Positions 1 through 7,720 of a stretch of DNA of 18,068 bases are shown here, piece by piece (the stretch's first letter is position 1; every line of letters begins with the position of its first letter). The notes under the pieces are model-generated. The model saw nothing but the letters and a program-made list of their open reading frames with translations. It was not told where the DNA came from and made no database searches. The translations under genes were made by a program, and so were the position numbers. Origin of the DNA: Lachnospiraceae bacterium (GTDB taxonomy: Bacteria; Bacillota; Clostridia; Lachnospirales; Lachnospiraceae); the NCBI GenBank assembly GCA_024691065.1, contig JAILOA010000335.1, forward strand, positions 1 to 18,068, read 5' to 3'.

Positions 1-1245
1 AACCTTGGCAAATACCGGACGGATTATATCCTTGTAATTCTCGGCTAATCTCTGCTCGATTTCATCTTCGGCAGGAATAAAATTTAAATCGTTATCATTA
101 ATCTTAAAATTCTCATTCTTAAGAATGTATTTTTCAAGCGGGGTTCCCTGCCAGGTTTCGGCATTTCCGAACACCCAATTTATATTAAAATTCTCACGGC
201 TAACGGAAATAATCGTATGTAAATTTTTAAGAACAATCAGGATTCTGTCTTCTGCAACCTCAATGCATGTAATCTTGATCCAGTTGCTACATGTCCTGTA
301 TTTATCGCCTATAAGCTTTGCTATACTATACTCGCCCTCCACCTCGCCGGTTTCGGTATTGAAGCTTATTATCCAATCATTTTCATAGCCCTTATCCTTG
401 CTGGTAAGGAAAAACAGATGGTCACCAAAGCTATTAAAAACCTTTCCGAATGGATACTTAAACATAAATGCCCTATATACTCTTCCGAGATAATCAATCT
501 CGAAAAAGTTGCAACAATATCTGCTTCCATTCCCGGAAATGGTATTTGAACTCTGGTCAGGAAGCAGGAAATGCCCGTTTGCAAGCGGAATCATACCTGT
601 CTTAGTGGTCCTGAGTCTAAGTGCATAACGAATATTTAATTCATTATCAATAACGACCGGATTAAATGTCATACCATTTATAAGCAAAAATCTGTAAATG
701 GAACTGTTGTCCATAACTGCGCCTTTAAATAGATCCAACATTCTGTCGGAAGCCTCTCTTGAATATATCGTAAGCGGTCTTCTCTTCACCACTTCACCCG
801 CATCATTTAAAAGCTCAAGATTAAGCTTATTTGTCTTGGCACTGCAAAGCAGAATAACGGGAACCTTATGATCGGTTGTCTTAGCTCCGTTTGCCTCAAA
901 TATAACATGTCCATCATCATCAAATATCTGGTAATGGCAGGTGAGGCTCTCCTTCGTCTTAAAAAGAAGCAACGCCGTCTGCAATGAACCTCCATAAGGA
1001 TTCGGCACTACCAGCAAATGTTTAAAGGAGTACAGGCCCTTTTCCAGGATTTTATCAAATGCATACTCTCTTATCTGGGTACGTAAAACCTTCGGAATCT
1101 GCTTTCTGATCGGTGAATGCACGCAAGCTCCTCTCTCTATGCTAAATTCCTTTTGATAAGTTAATTCGAGATTTCTGATATCATCCTCACTATATGTAGT
1201 TTTAGTAGGTTTCTTTACATCTATCTTATTTCCAAACAAAGACAT
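1..1245 (-). CDS. Arylsulfotransferase (ASST)-family protein, 3' part beyond the window, probable pseudoenzyme
   Basis: The frame is open from an ATG at 1245 to the left edge, giving 415 residues with no stop; the C-terminus is missing. A good ribosome site (GAAAGGAA) lies 5 bases upstream. No signal peptide or membrane segment is visible, so it is probably cytoplasmic. Assignment rests on family-like blocks: INGMTFNPVV (189-198), MIPLANGHFLLPD (218-230), FEIDYLGRV (248-256) and NWVFGNAETW (356-365). These resemble the beta-propeller repeats of Lachnospiraceae aryl-sulfate sulfotransferases, which move sulfate from one phenol to another through a sulfo-histidine. Oddly, the family's active-site residues look replaced: His-His by F266-G267, the His of the D-W-x-H-x-N block by K324, and the conserved Arg by K340. 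No His follows H343. The alignment is from memory. It may bind an aryl sulfate without catalysis, or do something else. Confidence 0.72.
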   Translation of the reverse strand, partial: MSLFGNKIDVKKPTKTTYSEDDIRNLELTYQKEFSIERGACVHSPIRKQIPKVLRTQIREYAFDKILEKGLYSFKHLLVVPNPYGGSLQTALLLFKTKESLTCHYQIFDDDGHVIFEANGAKTTDHKVPVILLCSAKTNKLNLELLNDAGEVVKRRPLTIYSREASDRMLDLFKGAVMDNSSIYRFLLINGMTFNPVVIDNELNIRYALRLRTTKTGMIPLANGHFLLPDQSSNTISGNGSRYCCNFFEIDYLGRVYRAFMFKYPFGKVFNSFGDHLFFLTSKDKGYENDWIISFNTETGEVEGEYSIAKLIGDKYRTCSNWIKITCIEVAEDRILIVLKNLHTIISVSRENFNINWVFGNAETWQGTPLEKYILKNENFKINDNDLNFIPAEDEIEQRLAENYKDIIRPVFAKV

Positions 1246-1335
1246 AATAATTCCTTTCAAACAAATTCTTTTTTTGTATACCCCTGTCACATTTCCCCAA
1301 AAAATATTTTACTAAAGCACAAAAAGGCATTTTTT

Positions 1336-1364
1336 ATTATAAGTGTTTAAGCTGAAAATAGCAA
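1336..1364 (-). promoter_or_regulatory. Predicted sigma-A promoter for the arylsulfotransferase-like gene
   Basis: On the minus strand, TTGCTA (1359-1364) and a perfect TATAAT (1336-1341) are separated by exactly 17 bases. Transcription would begin near 1329, giving a leader of about 84 bases. The -35 box abuts the tandem array that starts at 1367. Confidence 0.5.
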
Positions 1365-1366
1365 TA

Positions 1367-1499
1367 TTTTTCTTTTGGCCGCCTGCCAATAGCGCTGTTT
1401 TTCTTTTGGCCCCTTGCTGATAAAGCTGTTTTCTTTTGTCGCCCGTGCAATAGCATGTTTTCTTTTGTCTCCCTGCTGATAACCTGTTTTTCTTTTAAG
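1367..1499. repeat. Tandem array of about 30 bp units, 4.3 copies, between divergent promoters
   Basis: Units lie at 1367-1397, 1398-1428, 1429-1457 and 1458-1486 (31, 31, 29, 29 bp), followed by a partial unit 1487-1499. Every unit opens with T4-5 C T4, mostly followed by G(G/T)C. Units 1 and 3 end in a CAATAGC block, units 2 and 4 in a GCTGATAA block, so the array appears to have grown as 60 bp pairs. A degenerate tail of an older unit is visible at 1351-1366. The array is flanked within three bases on the left and directly on the right by the two predicted -35 boxes. Confidence 0.85.
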
Positions 1500-1528
1500 T
1501 TGATATTTATAAGGTATTAGTGTAAAAT
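1500..1528 (+). promoter_or_regulatory. Predicted sigma-A promoter for the epimerase gene
   Basis: TTGATA (1500-1505, five of six consensus bases) and TAAAAT (1523-1528, five of six) are 17 bases apart. Transcription would start near 1535, leaving an untranslated leader of roughly 235 bases before the epimerase. The next gene (cvfB-like) follows 75 bases after the epimerase and may share this transcript. Confidence 0.5.
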
Positions 1529-1773
1529 CAAACGTATGATTGCTTTAATGAAGCTGCAACTTTTAGGAAATGATATTTTAAAATTTTGCTTTTTCTTTAA
1601 GCCTATTTATTGAAGTCATAATCATAAGAAAAGGTTAGTTGCTAAACGCTTTATCTTTTTTAATTTAGTTATATTTTTAAATCAATTATCACTTTAGAAA
1701 AGGCTAATTTACCGAAATAATTATCATTTATTCAGAGACGCTTTGATTACACCACAAGAAAGGAATGAATTAT

Positions 1774-2703
1774 ATGTCTGATAAATCAAATATAAATGAA
1801 AATGTAACGAACGACATTCAGGTTATGGAAAATGAGAATCTCGTTGTGAAAGTTTCCGACAAAGGTGCGGAATTGATTTCTGTTTATGATAAGAGCATCG
1901 AAAAGGAAAGGATCTGGTGTGCTGATGACAAGGTCTGGAACAGGCACGCCCCACTCCTGTTTCCGTTTGTCGGGAAAATCACTGACGGGCACTACATTTA
2001 CAAGGATAACGAGTATGAAATGAGTACGCAACACGGCTTTGCAAGGGATATGACATTTACCTGCATCGAAAAAAACGAAACTAAAATTTCCCATAAGCTC
2101 GTTTCAAATGCAGAGACAAAAGAAAAATATCCCTTTGATTTTGAATTGATTGTCACACACGAGTTTGACGAAAATAACACGCGCGCCCTCAAAGTTTCCT
2201 GGCAGATTATAAATAAGGGCAATGCTGAAATGCTTTATTCCATCGGTGGTCATCCGGGTTTCTCCTGTCCTCTTTATGAAGGCGAAAAACGAAGCGATTA
2301 TTATGTCAATTTCCCGGGCTTAAGCACTCTTAAATATAAGCTTTTAAATACCCAAAAGGGCTTATTATATGCTGACAAGACATATGAATTGCCACTTACG
2401 GAAGATCTCGGCATAAAGGTCAGTGAAGATATGTTTGACAAGGACGCTTTAGTTGTTGACGAGCCTCTTTGTGTGATGCAGATTCTTTCTCCGGACGGCT
2501 CGATATTTGTATCCCTCGAATGTGAAGGCTTTACCCATGCAGGAATCTGGTCAAAACCCGAAGGTGAGTTTATCTGCCTCGAACCATGGGTAGGCAGAAC
2601 AGACAATGATGGTCTTGAAAAATGCATCCTCGAAGAAAAGGCAGGAATCAGGAAGTTGGATGCAAATAAAGAAGAAAACTTCTCATATACAATAACATTT
2701 TAA
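1774..2703 (+). CDS. Aldose 1-epimerase (galactose mutarotase-like) family protein
   Basis: The 309-residue product belongs to the LacX/YeaD branch of the mutarotase-like beta-sandwich enzymes, which interconvert alpha and beta anomers of sugars or sugar phosphates. Visible family marks are RHAPLLFPFVG (57-67), QHGFARD (86-92, with H87), GGHPGFSCPL past the middle, and a C-terminal CLEPWVGRTDN block whose Glu is the expected catalytic base. The actual sugar cannot be read from the sequence. I start at ATG 1774 because AAAGGA sits 9 bases upstream; the in-frame ATG at 1765 lies directly against that site, too close to use it. Compared with relatives it has about 17 extra polar residues ahead of the usual MENENL-like start. 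Its TAA is followed after 75 bases by the cvfB-like gene on the same strand. Confidence 0.85.
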   Translation: MSDKSNINENVTNDIQVMENENLVVKVSDKGAELISVYDKSIEKERIWCADDKVWNRHAPLLFPFVGKITDGHYIYKDNEYEMSTQHGFARDMTFTCIEKNETKISHKLVSNAETKEKYPFDFELIVTHEFDENNTRALKVSWQIINKGNAEMLYSIGGHPGFSCPLYEGEKRSDYYVNFPGLSTLKYKLLNTQKGLLYADKTYELPLTEDLGIKVSEDMFDKDALVVDEPLCVMQILSPDGSIFVSLECEGFTHAGIWSKPEGEFICLEPWVGRTDNDGLEKCILEEKAGIRKLDANKEENFSYTITF

Positions 2704-2778
2704 CGTAAAAAACACACAGTCATATTATTTTGCATAAAAATGTTCATTAAGAGATTTTAAAAAGAAAGGTAATATTAA

Positions 2779-3621
2779 ATGAGTAAAATTAAATTAGGAG
2801 AATTCCAGGAATTAAATGTAGTGAAAATGCTGGACTTCGGTGCATATCTTTGTCCACCGGATGACAAAAATGAAAGAGTTCTTCTTCCAAAAAAGGAACT
2901 TCCAAAAGGCACAAAGGTAGATGATACCATCAAAGTATTTGTATATAAGGATTCCGAGGACCGCCTGATAGCAACCACCGAGGTTCCTCTAATCGAATTA
3001 AATGAGGTAGAACGTCTCAGGGTAAAGGAAGTCACAAAGATCGGTGCATTTCTCGAATGGGGACTCCCAAAGGATTTACTGCTCCCATATCATGAGCAAA
3101 TCTACAAAGTTAAAGAAGGCGACTGCGTACTGGTCTCCCTCTATATAGACAAATCCGATCGCCTCTGCGCAACCATGCATGTTTACGACTATCTCCTCAG
3201 CAAATCCGCCTACATAGAGGGTGATGAGGTCAGCGGTCGTGTATATGAAATAAGTGAAAACTTCGGTGTATTCGTTGCTGTAGATGACAAATATTCCGCT
3301 CTCATCCCTAAAAAAGATGTATTTGAGGATTATAAAATCAATCAGCCTGTGAATGCCCGTGTAGCAAAGGTCTTGGATGACGGTCGCCTGACACTTAGCA
3401 CCAAACGTAAAATCAGTGAACAGATGTCTCTCGATGCAGAGCAGATTCACAAGAAACTTCAGGCGACCCCAAATAACTTCCTCCCGTACAACGATAAAAG
3501 CTCGCCGGATGATATAAAGGCTGAATTTAAGATGAGCAAGGCCGCATTCAAACGCGCAATAGGGAATCTTTACAAAATGAAGCTCATTCAAATTAAAGAG
3601 GATGGGATATATTTGAATTAA
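2779..3621 (+). CDS. cvfB: CvfB/YitL-like S1 RNA-binding protein
   Basis: A 280-residue protein similar in layout and length to CvfB (YitL of Bacillus). It has three successive S1-type OB folds (roughly residues 5-62, 67-130 and 145-207) and a C-terminal winged-helix segment (about 215-280, ending in KLIQIKEDGIYL). S1 signatures include VVKMLDFGAYL, VKEVTKIGAFLEWG and GRVYEISENFGVFVAV. In staphylococci CvfB binds RNA and influences virulence-factor expression; in a commensal-type organism a general post-transcriptional role is the safer reading. The start is supported by AAAGAAAGG 8-10 bases upstream. It is the last plus-strand gene before the convergent fatty-acid cluster and is followed by a hairpin terminator. 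Confidence 0.88.
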   Translation: MSKIKLGEFQELNVVKMLDFGAYLCPPDDKNERVLLPKKELPKGTKVDDTIKVFVYKDSEDRLIATTEVPLIELNEVERLRVKEVTKIGAFLEWGLPKDLLLPYHEQIYKVKEGDCVLVSLYIDKSDRLCATMHVYDYLLSKSAYIEGDEVSGRVYEISENFGVFVAVDDKYSALIPKKDVFEDYKINQPVNARVAKVLDDGRLTLSTKRKISEQMSLDAEQIHKKLQATPNNFLPYNDKSSPDDIKAEFKMSKAAFKRAIGNLYKMKLIQIKEDGIYLN

Positions 3622-3701
3622 CTTGACGGCCGGTATTCATCCTGAAGTTGTTGCTTCTGAATACTCAGCCATAATTTGATAAAAGTATCCTATAACAAAA
3701 C

Positions 3702-3735
3702 AAGATCCACACCATATTTATATGTTGTGGATCTT
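3702..3735. terminator. Bidirectional rho-independent terminator between cvfB-like gene and accA
   Basis: AAGATCCACA (3702-3711) pairs perfectly with TGTGGATCTT (3726-3735); inside it, CAT/ATG extends the stem after one mismatch. Reading rightward it is followed by TTATTTTG; reading leftward by GTTTTGTTATA. It sits in the 157 bp convergent gap and can end both transcripts. Confidence 0.8.
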
Positions 3736-3778
3736 TATTTTGTAAAGATTTATTAGAATAAAAATATTATATATTTTT

Positions 3779-4579
3779 TTACTTCTCTATGAAGTCTCCG
3801 AACTTTCTATATCTGTCATATCTCTTCTTCAGAAGTCTTCTGACATTTAAAGATTGGAGTCTTGGAAGTGCTTCCGCAAGCGCCTCCTTAATCTGATCTG
3901 TTGTGAAATCAAGGTCATTCTCAAGTCCTTCTTCGCTCTCTGTAAATACCTTTTCACAGACATCCTTCTTAGCGAGCTCCTTAGCATTCATCTTCATAAG
4001 CTCTGCTGCTTCAGCGGCACGGGACGCATCTCTCCAAAGAATACTTGCAAATCCCTCAGGAGAAAGTACCGAGAATAAACCATGTTCAAGCATCCAAACT
4101 TCATCACTTACGGATAAAGCAAGGGCTCCGCCGGAACCACCCTCACCTGTGAAGATACTAATGATAGGTGTCTTTAAACGTGACATTTCCATAAGGTTTC
4201 TGGCAATAGCCTCACCCTGTCCTCTTTCCTCGGCACCTACACCCGGATAAGCACCTGCAGTACATATAAATGTAATAACCGGACGCTTAAACTTCTCAGC
4301 CTGCTTCATAAGACGAAGAGCTTTTCTGTATCCGTCAGGACTTGGCTGTCCGAAATTATAAGCCATATTTTCCTCAAGAGTGTGACCCTTCTGAATACCT
4401 ATAACTGTAACAGGAATCCCCTGAAATGAAGCGATACCACCGATTATTGCCTTATCATCGGCAAAATATCTGTCTCCGTGAAATTCCAAAAAATTATCAA
4501 ATAACTTATCTATAAAATCCTTTGTTGTCGGTCTGGTTGCTTTTCTTGCAATCTTTACCGATTCCATTGCTTCTGTCAT
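3779..4579 (-). CDS. accA: Acetyl-CoA carboxylase carboxyltransferase subunit alpha
   Basis: With AccD it forms the carboxyltransferase that moves CO2 from carboxybiotin to acetyl-CoA, making malonyl-CoA, the first committed step of fatty-acid synthesis. The 266-residue length fits the short form common in Firmicutes (about 255-270), lacking part of the N-terminal extension of the E. coli protein. Characteristic stretches are EFHGDRYFADD (33-43), TAGAYPGVGAEERGQ in the middle, and GEGGSGGALAL with the two-glycine oxyanion-type loop. ATG 4579 is preceded by GGGAG at good spacing. It is the last gene of the fatty-acid cluster, 160 bp downstream of accD, a wide gap for two subunits needed in equal amounts. 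No terminator or promoter is obvious in that gap, though a perfect 10 bp palindrome (CGGATATCCG) lies near 4700. Confidence 0.95.
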   Translation of the reverse strand: MTEAMESVKIARKATRPTTKDFIDKLFDNFLEFHGDRYFADDKAIIGGIASFQGIPVTVIGIQKGHTLEENMAYNFGQPSPDGYRKALRLMKQAEKFKRPVITFICTAGAYPGVGAEERGQGEAIARNLMEMSRLKTPIISIFTGEGGSGGALALSVSDEVWMLEHGLFSVLSPEGFASILWRDASRAAEAAELMKMNAKELAKKDVCEKVFTESEEGLENDLDFTTDQIKEALAEALPRLQSLNVRRLLKKRYDRYRKFGDFIEK

Positions 4580-4739
4580 GAGAATTATCTCCCTTCATTT
4601 TTTGTTGACCAATTAACGTATAATCTATCAATGCTTCAATATCAGATTTTTAAAAGCCGAAAATTCTTTGTTATCCCTGCTCTATTATCTTAAAACCCGG
4701 ATATCCGTATTATATCAGCCTTTAAAATACAAATATACA

Positions 4740-5702
4740 TTATCCCTGTTTTTTATGTAATTCCAGGATAATTGCAAGCTCTGTTTTAAGATTTTCACGT
4801 TTAATAATTCTATCAACAAAACCATGCTCAAGCTGGAACTCTGAACGTTGGAAGCCCTGAGGTAAATCCTGATTGATTGTTGCCTTTATAACTCGCTGTC
4901 CCGCAAAACCAATAAGTGCCTTAGGCTCAGCTATAATAATATCTCCGAGCATTGCAAAACTTGCCGTTACACCACCTGTTGTAGGATCGGTGATAACCGT
5001 AATGTAAAGCAAACCGGCATCATCATGACGCGCAACTGCTTCCGAAACCTTAGCCATCTGCATAAGAGAAATAATACCTTCCTGCATTCTGGCACCACCT
5101 GATACAGTAAATACAATTATCGGAAGCTCAGCATTTGTAGCCCTTTCAAAAGCTCTGGTAATTTTCTCACCGACTACGCTACCCATACTACCCATCATAA
5201 AATGGCTGTCCATAATTGCAATTGCAGTAGGATTACCATCAATTGTACATTTACCGGTTACAACAGCTTCTCTGATACCTGATTTTTCCTGAGCAGTTTT
5301 AATAACCTCATCATAATCAGGATAACCCATTGGATCAGCTGTCGAAAGACCTGCATCCCACTCTTCGAAAGAACCCGGATCACATGTAATCTTAATTCTT
5401 TCAGCAGGTGTCATTCTGAAATGATTTCCACAATTAGGACAAATCTTAAATTCTGTAATATCCTTCTTGTAAACAAGGTTCATACATTTCTTACATTTTA
5501 CCCAGTTGTCATCAGGAATAGCAGGGCCTCTTTTCTTTTTCTTGATAAAAGAAGATTTCTCTTTTCCCTTTGGATGCTCCATATAATCTAAATACGGAGA
5601 AGTTCTTTTCTTCTTTTTCTTCTTTTTCTGTGCCTGCTGAACCGGCTCCTGCTTTGCCGGCACCAACCTGTTTTTAATTTCGTTTAAGTTTGGTAATTTC
5701 AT
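4740..5702 (-). CDS. accD: Acetyl-CoA carboxylase carboxyltransferase subunit beta
   Basis: Partner of AccA in the malonyl-CoA-forming carboxyltransferase. It carries the AccD zinc ribbon (C70, C73, C88, C91) followed by the crotonase-like fold with SGGARMQEG and DPTTGGVTASFA. I place the start at 5702 (MKLPNL, 320 residues) because AGGAGAA lies 5 bases upstream; an open frame extends a further 14 codons to 5744 but has no ribosome site. The N-terminus is unusual: before the zinc ribbon there is a 60-residue tail with seven lysines in a row (26-32, then Arg33) and a second cluster KKKKR (54-58). AccD proteins of other bacteria usually have only 20-35 residues here. Upstream is a 214 bp spacer with repeats where relatives often carry accC. 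Confidence 0.95.
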   Translation of the reverse strand: MKLPNLNEIKNRLVPAKQEPVQQAQKKKKKKKRTSPYLDYMEHPKGKEKSSFIKKKKRGPAIPDDNWVKCKKCMNLVYKKDITEFKICPNCGNHFRMTPAERIKITCDPGSFEEWDAGLSTADPMGYPDYDEVIKTAQEKSGIREAVVTGKCTIDGNPTAIAIMDSHFMMGSMGSVVGEKITRAFERATNAELPIIVFTVSGGARMQEGIISLMQMAKVSEAVARHDDAGLLYITVITDPTTGGVTASFAMLGDIIIAEPKALIGFAGQRVIKATINQDLPQGFQRSEFQLEHGFVDRIIKRENLKTELAIILELHKKQG

Positions 5703-5797
5703 GGTAATTCTCCTCATGAATTTCATATTGCTTTGCCACTTCATTTGATGTAAATGTAGCGATTATAATTAAATGTTTTCTTATATTGGTCATTCCG

Positions 5798-5886
5798 AAT
5801 CACAGCACCGTTCCCGGTTAAATACTTATTTCCGGGCTTTTCAAATCACAGCACCGTTCCCGGTTAAATACTTATTTTCCGGGCTT
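5798..5886. repeat. Direct duplication of a 46 bp hairpin-forming element
   Basis: Two nearly identical copies at 5798-5843 and 5844-5886 begin AATCACAGCACCG. The second has one extra T and lacks the last bases. Each contains CCCGG ... CCGGG arms that can fold around an AAAT-ACTT-ATTT core. A third related piece, ACCCGG at 5905-5910 next to the fabZ stop, can pair with the neighbouring CCGGGCTT arm. The element occupies the accD-fabZ spacer of a minus-strand operon. Confidence 0.85.
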
Positions 5887-5916
5887 CCAAAAAATAATTT
5901 CAGAACCCGGTATTTT

Positions 5917-6345
5917 TTATTCTCCGATTATAAAAATAAAATCAGCTGTACATGCAAGCTCGTCGCCGACATAAGCATTTCCATGTCCCATGCCTACATT
6001 TCTCTTAAGCTTATCAATTTCAACCTCAAGTCTCAATGTATCACCAGGTGTTACCTTTCTCTTGAACTTTACATTGTTAAGGCCGCCGAAATAAGCTGTA
6101 CGTCCTTTAAATTCTTCCTTTGATAAGATTGAAACCGCGCCTGCCTGAGCCATTGACTCTACAATCAATACGCCCGGCATAACAGGTTCACCCGGAAAAT
6201 GTCCCACGAAGAACGGTTCGTTCATCGATACATTTTTAAGTGCCACAGCTTTCTCGCCCGGAACCATATCAATGATTCTATCAATAAGTAAAAACGGCGG
6301 TCTGTGTGGAATTATATCCATTATTTGTTTAATATCAAGTTCCAT
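5917..6345 (-). CDS. fabZ: 3-hydroxyacyl-ACP dehydratase FabZ
   Basis: Removes water from 3-hydroxyacyl-ACP to give trans-2-enoyl-ACP. At 142 residues it has the normal FabZ length and a complete hot-dog-fold active site: HRPPFLLIDRI (14-24), the catalytic His49 in GHFPGEPVMPG and Glu63 in VESMAQAG, the same 14-residue spacing as in E. coli FabZ. ATG 6345 follows GGAG at suitable distance. It lies 67 bp after fabF; in many relatives accB sits in that position, but the gap here holds only a small AT palindrome (CATTTTAAAATG, 6399-6410). FabZ rather than FabA is clear from the Glu active site and size. Confidence 0.97.
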   Translation of the reverse strand: MELDIKQIMDIIPHRPPFLLIDRIIDMVPGEKAVALKNVSMNEPFFVGHFPGEPVMPGVLIVESMAQAGAVSILSKEEFKGRTAYFGGLNNVKFKRKVTPGDTLRLEVEIDKLKRNVGMGHGNAYVGDELACTADFIFIIGE

Positions 6346-6412
6346 TTTTTTACTCCATTTTTTACAAATTATCGAAATTTCACAAAATCCTATAATCGCA
6401 TTTTAAAATGTA

Positions 6413-7651
6413 TTACTCTGTAAATTTCTTCACGCAGATAACTGCATTGTGTCCACCGAAACCGAAGGAATTTGAAAGTGCATATTCGCATTCCTGCTCG
6501 ATTCCCTTATTAGGAATATAATCAAGATCACATTTTGGATCCGGTGTCTCATAATTAATTGTCGGTGGAAGGAAACCTTCTTCACAAGCCTTAACTGCAA
6601 CGATTGCCTCAACAGCACCTGCAGCACCAAGCATATGTCCTGTCATAGACTTTGTGGAACTTACCTTTACATTCTTGGCATATTCGCCAAATGCAGTATG
6701 AATAGCCATTGATTCACCTTCATCATTTGCATGTGTAGAAGTTCCGTGTGCATTGATATATCCTACCTGTGAAGGCTCAATTCCTGCCTCTTCCATAGCA
6801 AGTTCCATAGCACGTGCAGCACCTGCACCATCAGGAAGTGGAGCTGTTAAATGATAAGCATCCTCTGTTGAACCGTATCCAACGATTTCTCCGAGAATCT
6901 TAGCCCCTCTCTTCTTAGCATGCTCATATTCCTCAAGTACCAATACACCGGCACCATCAGCCATTACGAAACCATCACGGTTTGCGTCGAATGGACGGCA
7001 AGCTGTCTTAGGATCATCGGAATTTGTAAGAGCTGTAAGATTTACAAAACCTGCCATACCAAGCTTACAAATAGAGCTTTCCGCACCACCTGCAAGGACT
7101 ACATCGCTGTAACCATGCTTAATCTCACGGAATGCATCGCCAACGGAATGTGTTCCCGATGAACAAGCTGTGGTAATATTCTTACAAACACCCATCATCT
7201 TATATCTCATTGCTATACTTGCTGAAGCAATATTTGAAATAATCATCGGAATAAAGAAAGGAGATACTCTCTTAGGTCCCTTTTCAAAACAAGCCTGTGC
7301 CTGCTTTTCAATTGTCGGAAAACCGCCGATACCTGAGCTTACGATAACACCGACTCTGTAAGGATCTTCCTTTTCCATATCCAGTCCGCTTTCCTCAACT
7401 GCCTGAACTGCAGCTGCAACAGCATATACTGTAAATTGATCCATTCTCTTTAATTCTTTTTTATCAAAATATTTCTCAGCATCAAAATCCTTGATTTCGC
7501 CTGCAACATTGCACTTAAGATCCGATGCGTCAAATTTCTTTATGAAATCAATTCCGCTGACACCATTTTTAATGTTGTTCCATGTGTCTTCAACATTGTT
7601 TCCTACAGGAGTTACCGCTCCCATACCTGTTACTACAACTCTTCTACTCAT
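6413..7651 (-). CDS. fabF: 3-oxoacyl-ACP synthase II (FabF)
   Basis: Condensing enzyme that extends acyl-ACP by two carbons using malonyl-ACP. The 412-residue protein has the complete KASII triad: Cys163 in TTACSSGTHS, His302 in NAHGTSTHANDEGE and His339 in KSMTGHMLGAAGA, almost the same numbering as the E. coli enzyme. The C-terminal NSFGFGGHNA signature is present. The start is supported by AGAGGT just upstream of ATG 7651. It is placed 69 bp after fabG and 67 bp before fabZ in the cluster. Nothing is truncated or frameshifted. Confidence 0.97.
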   Translation of the reverse strand: MSRRVVVTGMGAVTPVGNNVEDTWNNIKNGVSGIDFIKKFDASDLKCNVAGEIKDFDAEKYFDKKELKRMDQFTVYAVAAAVQAVEESGLDMEKEDPYRVGVIVSSGIGGFPTIEKQAQACFEKGPKRVSPFFIPMIISNIASASIAMRYKMMGVCKNITTACSSGTHSVGDAFREIKHGYSDVVLAGGAESSICKLGMAGFVNLTALTNSDDPKTACRPFDANRDGFVMADGAGVLVLEEYEHAKKRGAKILGEIVGYGSTEDAYHLTAPLPDGAGAARAMELAMEEAGIEPSQVGYINAHGTSTHANDEGESMAIHTAFGEYAKNVKVSSTKSMTGHMLGAAGAVEAIVAVKACEEGFLPPTINYETPDPKCDLDYIPNKGIEQECEYALSNSFGFGGHNAVICVKKFTE

Positions 7652-7720
7652 ATTACCTCTTTTCTGTAAGTCATTTACTAATAATACTATCGTGCGATTT
7701 ATTCGTGGCTAACTAACACT

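Larger units (their letters stand above)
1246..1764. other. Divergent intergenic region (519 bp)
   Basis: No coding sequence is supported here. The region separates the minus-strand arylsulfotransferase-like gene from the plus-strand epimerase. It holds, in order, a roughly 84-base leader for the left gene, a minus-strand promoter, a tandem array, a plus-strand promoter, and about 235 bases of AT-rich leader (1530-1764) for the epimerase. In that leader I see no convincing riboswitch, terminator or small ORF. Confidence 0.7.

Noticed and set aside
1367..1499. CRISPR array
   Set aside because: The units are directly adjacent degenerate tandem copies with no unique spacers, and no cas gene is near.
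1765..1773. Epimerase start at ATG 1765
   Set aside because: The AAAGGA site touches this ATG; the ATG at 1774 has normal spacing.
4603..4626. TTGACC and TATAAT on the plus strand between accA and accD as a promoter
   Set aside because: Only 8 bases separate the two boxes and no plus-strand gene follows.
5703..5744. Longer AccD start at 5744
   Set aside because: No ribosome site there, while AGGAGAA stands 5 bases before ATG 5702.
5580..5800. Short minus-strand frame (MTNIRKHLIIIATF...) in the accD-fabZ spacer as an accC remnant or small protein
   Set aside because: About 42 codons, no ribosome site, runs into the accD start in another frame, and shows no biotin carboxylase motif.
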